Positions 5,756 to 6,830 of a stretch of 6,830 bases of DNA are shown here, piece after piece. A program made the translations under genes and the position numbers. The DNA is from Dehalococcoidia bacterium (lineage in GTDB: Bacteria; Chloroflexota; Dehalococcoidia; GIF9; AB-539-J10): NCBI GenBank assembly GCA_030603485.1, contig JAUVXS010000095.1:1-6830 (forward strand), read 5' to 3'. A model generated the notes under the pieces. The model saw only the letters and a list, made by a program, of their open reading frames with translations, did not search any database and was not told the origin of the DNA. How positions within the stretch are numbered: position 1 is the first letter of the stretch; every line of letters starts with the position of its first letter.

Positions 5756-6830
5756 GTCTGCCCCATCGTTGTGCCTAACGAATTCGATCAAGGCTTAGGC
5801 AAGAGAAAGGCCATATATATTCCCTTTGCCCAGGCTGTTCCCCTCAAATATACCCGGGACCCCGATCATTGTCTTAAGCTCACCAATCACTTCGATTGCA
5901 AAGGGTGTGCTAATGTTTGCGAAGCCAAGTCGGTGCTGGATGAAGACGAGGCTATCGAGGAAACTATAGAGGTCGGTGCTATTCTGATTGCCACGGGGCA
6001 CGATTTCTTCCACGCACCATTGCTGCCTCAATACAACTATGGGCGCTTCCCCAACATTATCGAGAGTATGGAGTTCGAGCGCCTCTGCTCCGCCAGCGGT
6101 CCCACGGGAGGCAAGGTTCTTTTGGCTGACGGGAGAGTACCCGAGTCTGTCGCTATCATCCATTGCGTGGGCAGCCGCGATTCCCACACCAATAGCTACT
6201 GCTCTAGGGTGTGCTGTATGCATGCCATGAAGCAGGCTCATCTAGTCAAGGAAAAGACCGGTGCCCAGGTCTACGAGCTATACATTGACATCCGTGCCTC
6301 TGGAAAGGGATACGAGGAATTCTACGAGCGAGTACAACGCGAAGGGGTGCTCTTTATCCGCGGACGCGGTGCCGAGGTGGTTATGCAGGGTGACCAGCTA
6401 ATGGTCAAGGCGGAGGACACGGGTCTTGGGCGTCCGATCACACTCTCCGTTGACTTGGTTATCTTGAGCACGGGCATGACCCCACGCCGTGACAGCGAAA
6501 TGGTAGCTAGGACCTTCCATATCACCCGTGACCGACACGGTTTTTTTATGGAGTCGCATCCCAAGCTGAGACCTTTCCACTCCAACACCGATGGCCTTTT
6601 CCTCGGCGGGACCTGCCAGGCGCCGCGTGACATCCCCGATACCGTGGCTCATGCCAATGCCGCGGCTGCTGAAGTCCTTTCACTCCTGCCTCAGGGTAAA
6701 GTAACCATCGAACCTCTGGTAGCTGAGATTGATCCAGAGCGGTGCTCCGCCTGTCTCGTCTGCATTCTCCTCTGTCCCTACCAGGCTATTAGCTTGAACG
6801 GTAAAGAGGCAAACGTGGCAGAGGTTAACG
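5336..6830 (+). CDS. Reciprocal chimera: FdhB/FrhB-like N-terminal part fused to HdrA C-terminal part (3' partial)
   Basis: The frame runs 498 codons from ATG 5336 to the window edge without a stop. Residues 1-140 resemble the N-terminal part of FrhB/FdhB-like beta subunits: RYPLAATVRLLQ (49-60), the signature LRGCDEKAL (72-80), GVVCSQEQAEECNC (98-111) and one full cluster motif C121, C124, C127, C131. From Val141 it is HdrA: CPIVVPNEFDQGLGKRK, IPFAQAVPLKY, a cluster motif (C179, C188, C191, C195), ASGPTGG (253-259), CVGSRD (277-282), YCSRVCCMHA, DIRASGKGYEEFYER, STGMTP and QAPRDIPDTVAHANAAAA, then C470-x2-C473-x2-C476-x3-C480-P. Cys142 is left over from the split HdrA cluster. The second Rossmann half for FAD is here, while the first is encoded before fdhA. 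AGAGGGG at 5323-5329 and an ATGA overlap fix the start. GC rises from about 46% before residue 141 to about 55% after it. Another ferredoxin cluster, and perhaps an MvhD-like domain or gene, may follow. Confidence 0.9.
   Translation, partial: MNEFIIERASQLLKDGYDGVIGLRKRWGHVGPYLFTNIDELKDLELEPRYPLAATVRLLQAKWPEKRLGAVLRGCDEKALKRLEERGIYRRDGLTAIGVVCSQEQAEECNCEKPIYTTFDCTGCWKCIEKCEDEAITRINVCPIVVPNEFDQGLGKRKAIYIPFAQAVPLKYTRDPDHCLKLTNHFDCKGCANVCEAKSVLDEDEAIEETIEVGAILIATGHDFFHAPLLPQYNYGRFPNIIESMEFERLCSASGPTGGKVLLADGRVPESVAIIHCVGSRDSHTNSYCSRVCCMHAMKQAHLVKEKTGAQVYELYIDIRASGKGYEEFYERVQREGVLFIRGRGAEVVMQGDQLMVKAEDTGLGRPITLSVDLVILSTGMTPRRDSEMVARTFHITRDRHGFFMESHPKLRPFHSNTDGLFLGGTCQAPRDIPDTVAHANAAAAEVLSLLPQGKVTIEPLVAEIDPERCSACLVCILLCPYQAISLNGKEANVAEVN

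Noticed and set aside
5795..6241. A 148-codon minus-strand open frame inside the second chimera
   Set aside because: The plus strand encodes well-conserved HdrA motifs across the whole stretch, so this is a chance antisense frame.

Overview
The window comes from an anaerobic bacterium and holds most of one plus-strand operon for a soluble heterodisulfide-reductase-like (Hdr) complex joined to a formate dehydrogenase. The organism cannot be fixed from the sequence. The mix of bacterial HdrABC-type proteins, a cytoplasmic Cys-type formate dehydrogenase and a NarL/LuxR-type regulator suggests a strict anaerobe such as a Dehalococcoidia-like Chloroflexota or a sulfate-reducer-like Desulfobacterota. 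That placement is an inference with low confidence.

Layout: (1) 2-181, the C-terminal DNA-binding end of a LuxR/NarL-family response regulator, followed by a strong intrinsic terminator (201-237). (2) About 210 bases of leader (238-448) with a repeated motif and competing small hairpins but no clear promoter. (3) hdrC (449-1030) and hdrB (1027-1893), ordinary in architecture. (4) 1909-3294, a chimeric protein: the N-terminal part of HdrA joined to the C-terminal ferredoxin part of an FdhB/FrhB-like iron-sulfur protein. (5) fdhA (3291-5339), a molybdopterin formate dehydrogenase catalytic subunit. (6) 5336 to the window end, the reciprocal chimera: the N-terminal part of the FdhB/FrhB-like protein joined to the C-terminal part of HdrA, still open at the edge. 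hdrC/hdrB, the first chimera/fdhA and fdhA/second chimera each overlap by ATGA, so translation is probably coupled.

The main observation is the reciprocal exchange. Joining residue 255 of the first chimera to residue 141 of the second restores a continuous canonical HdrA, including a perfect CxxCxxCxxxCP cluster motif. Joining residue 140 of the second to residue 256 of the first restores a continuous FdhB-like protein with a regular two-cluster ferredoxin. It looks as if a circularly permuted fdhB-fdhA module of about 3.08 kb (2674-5755) sits inside hdrA. Hand-counted GC agrees: both HdrA halves are about 55%, while the module is about 43-49%.

Proposed function, by family knowledge: FdhA oxidises formate or reduces CO2, the FdhB-like ferredoxin domains carry electrons to the HdrA flavin, and HdrBC reduces or oxidises a disulfide or other thiol carrier. 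Flavin-based electron bifurcation is plausible. Here the HdrA flavoprotein would have to assemble from two chains, with one [4Fe-4S] site divided three cysteines to one between them.
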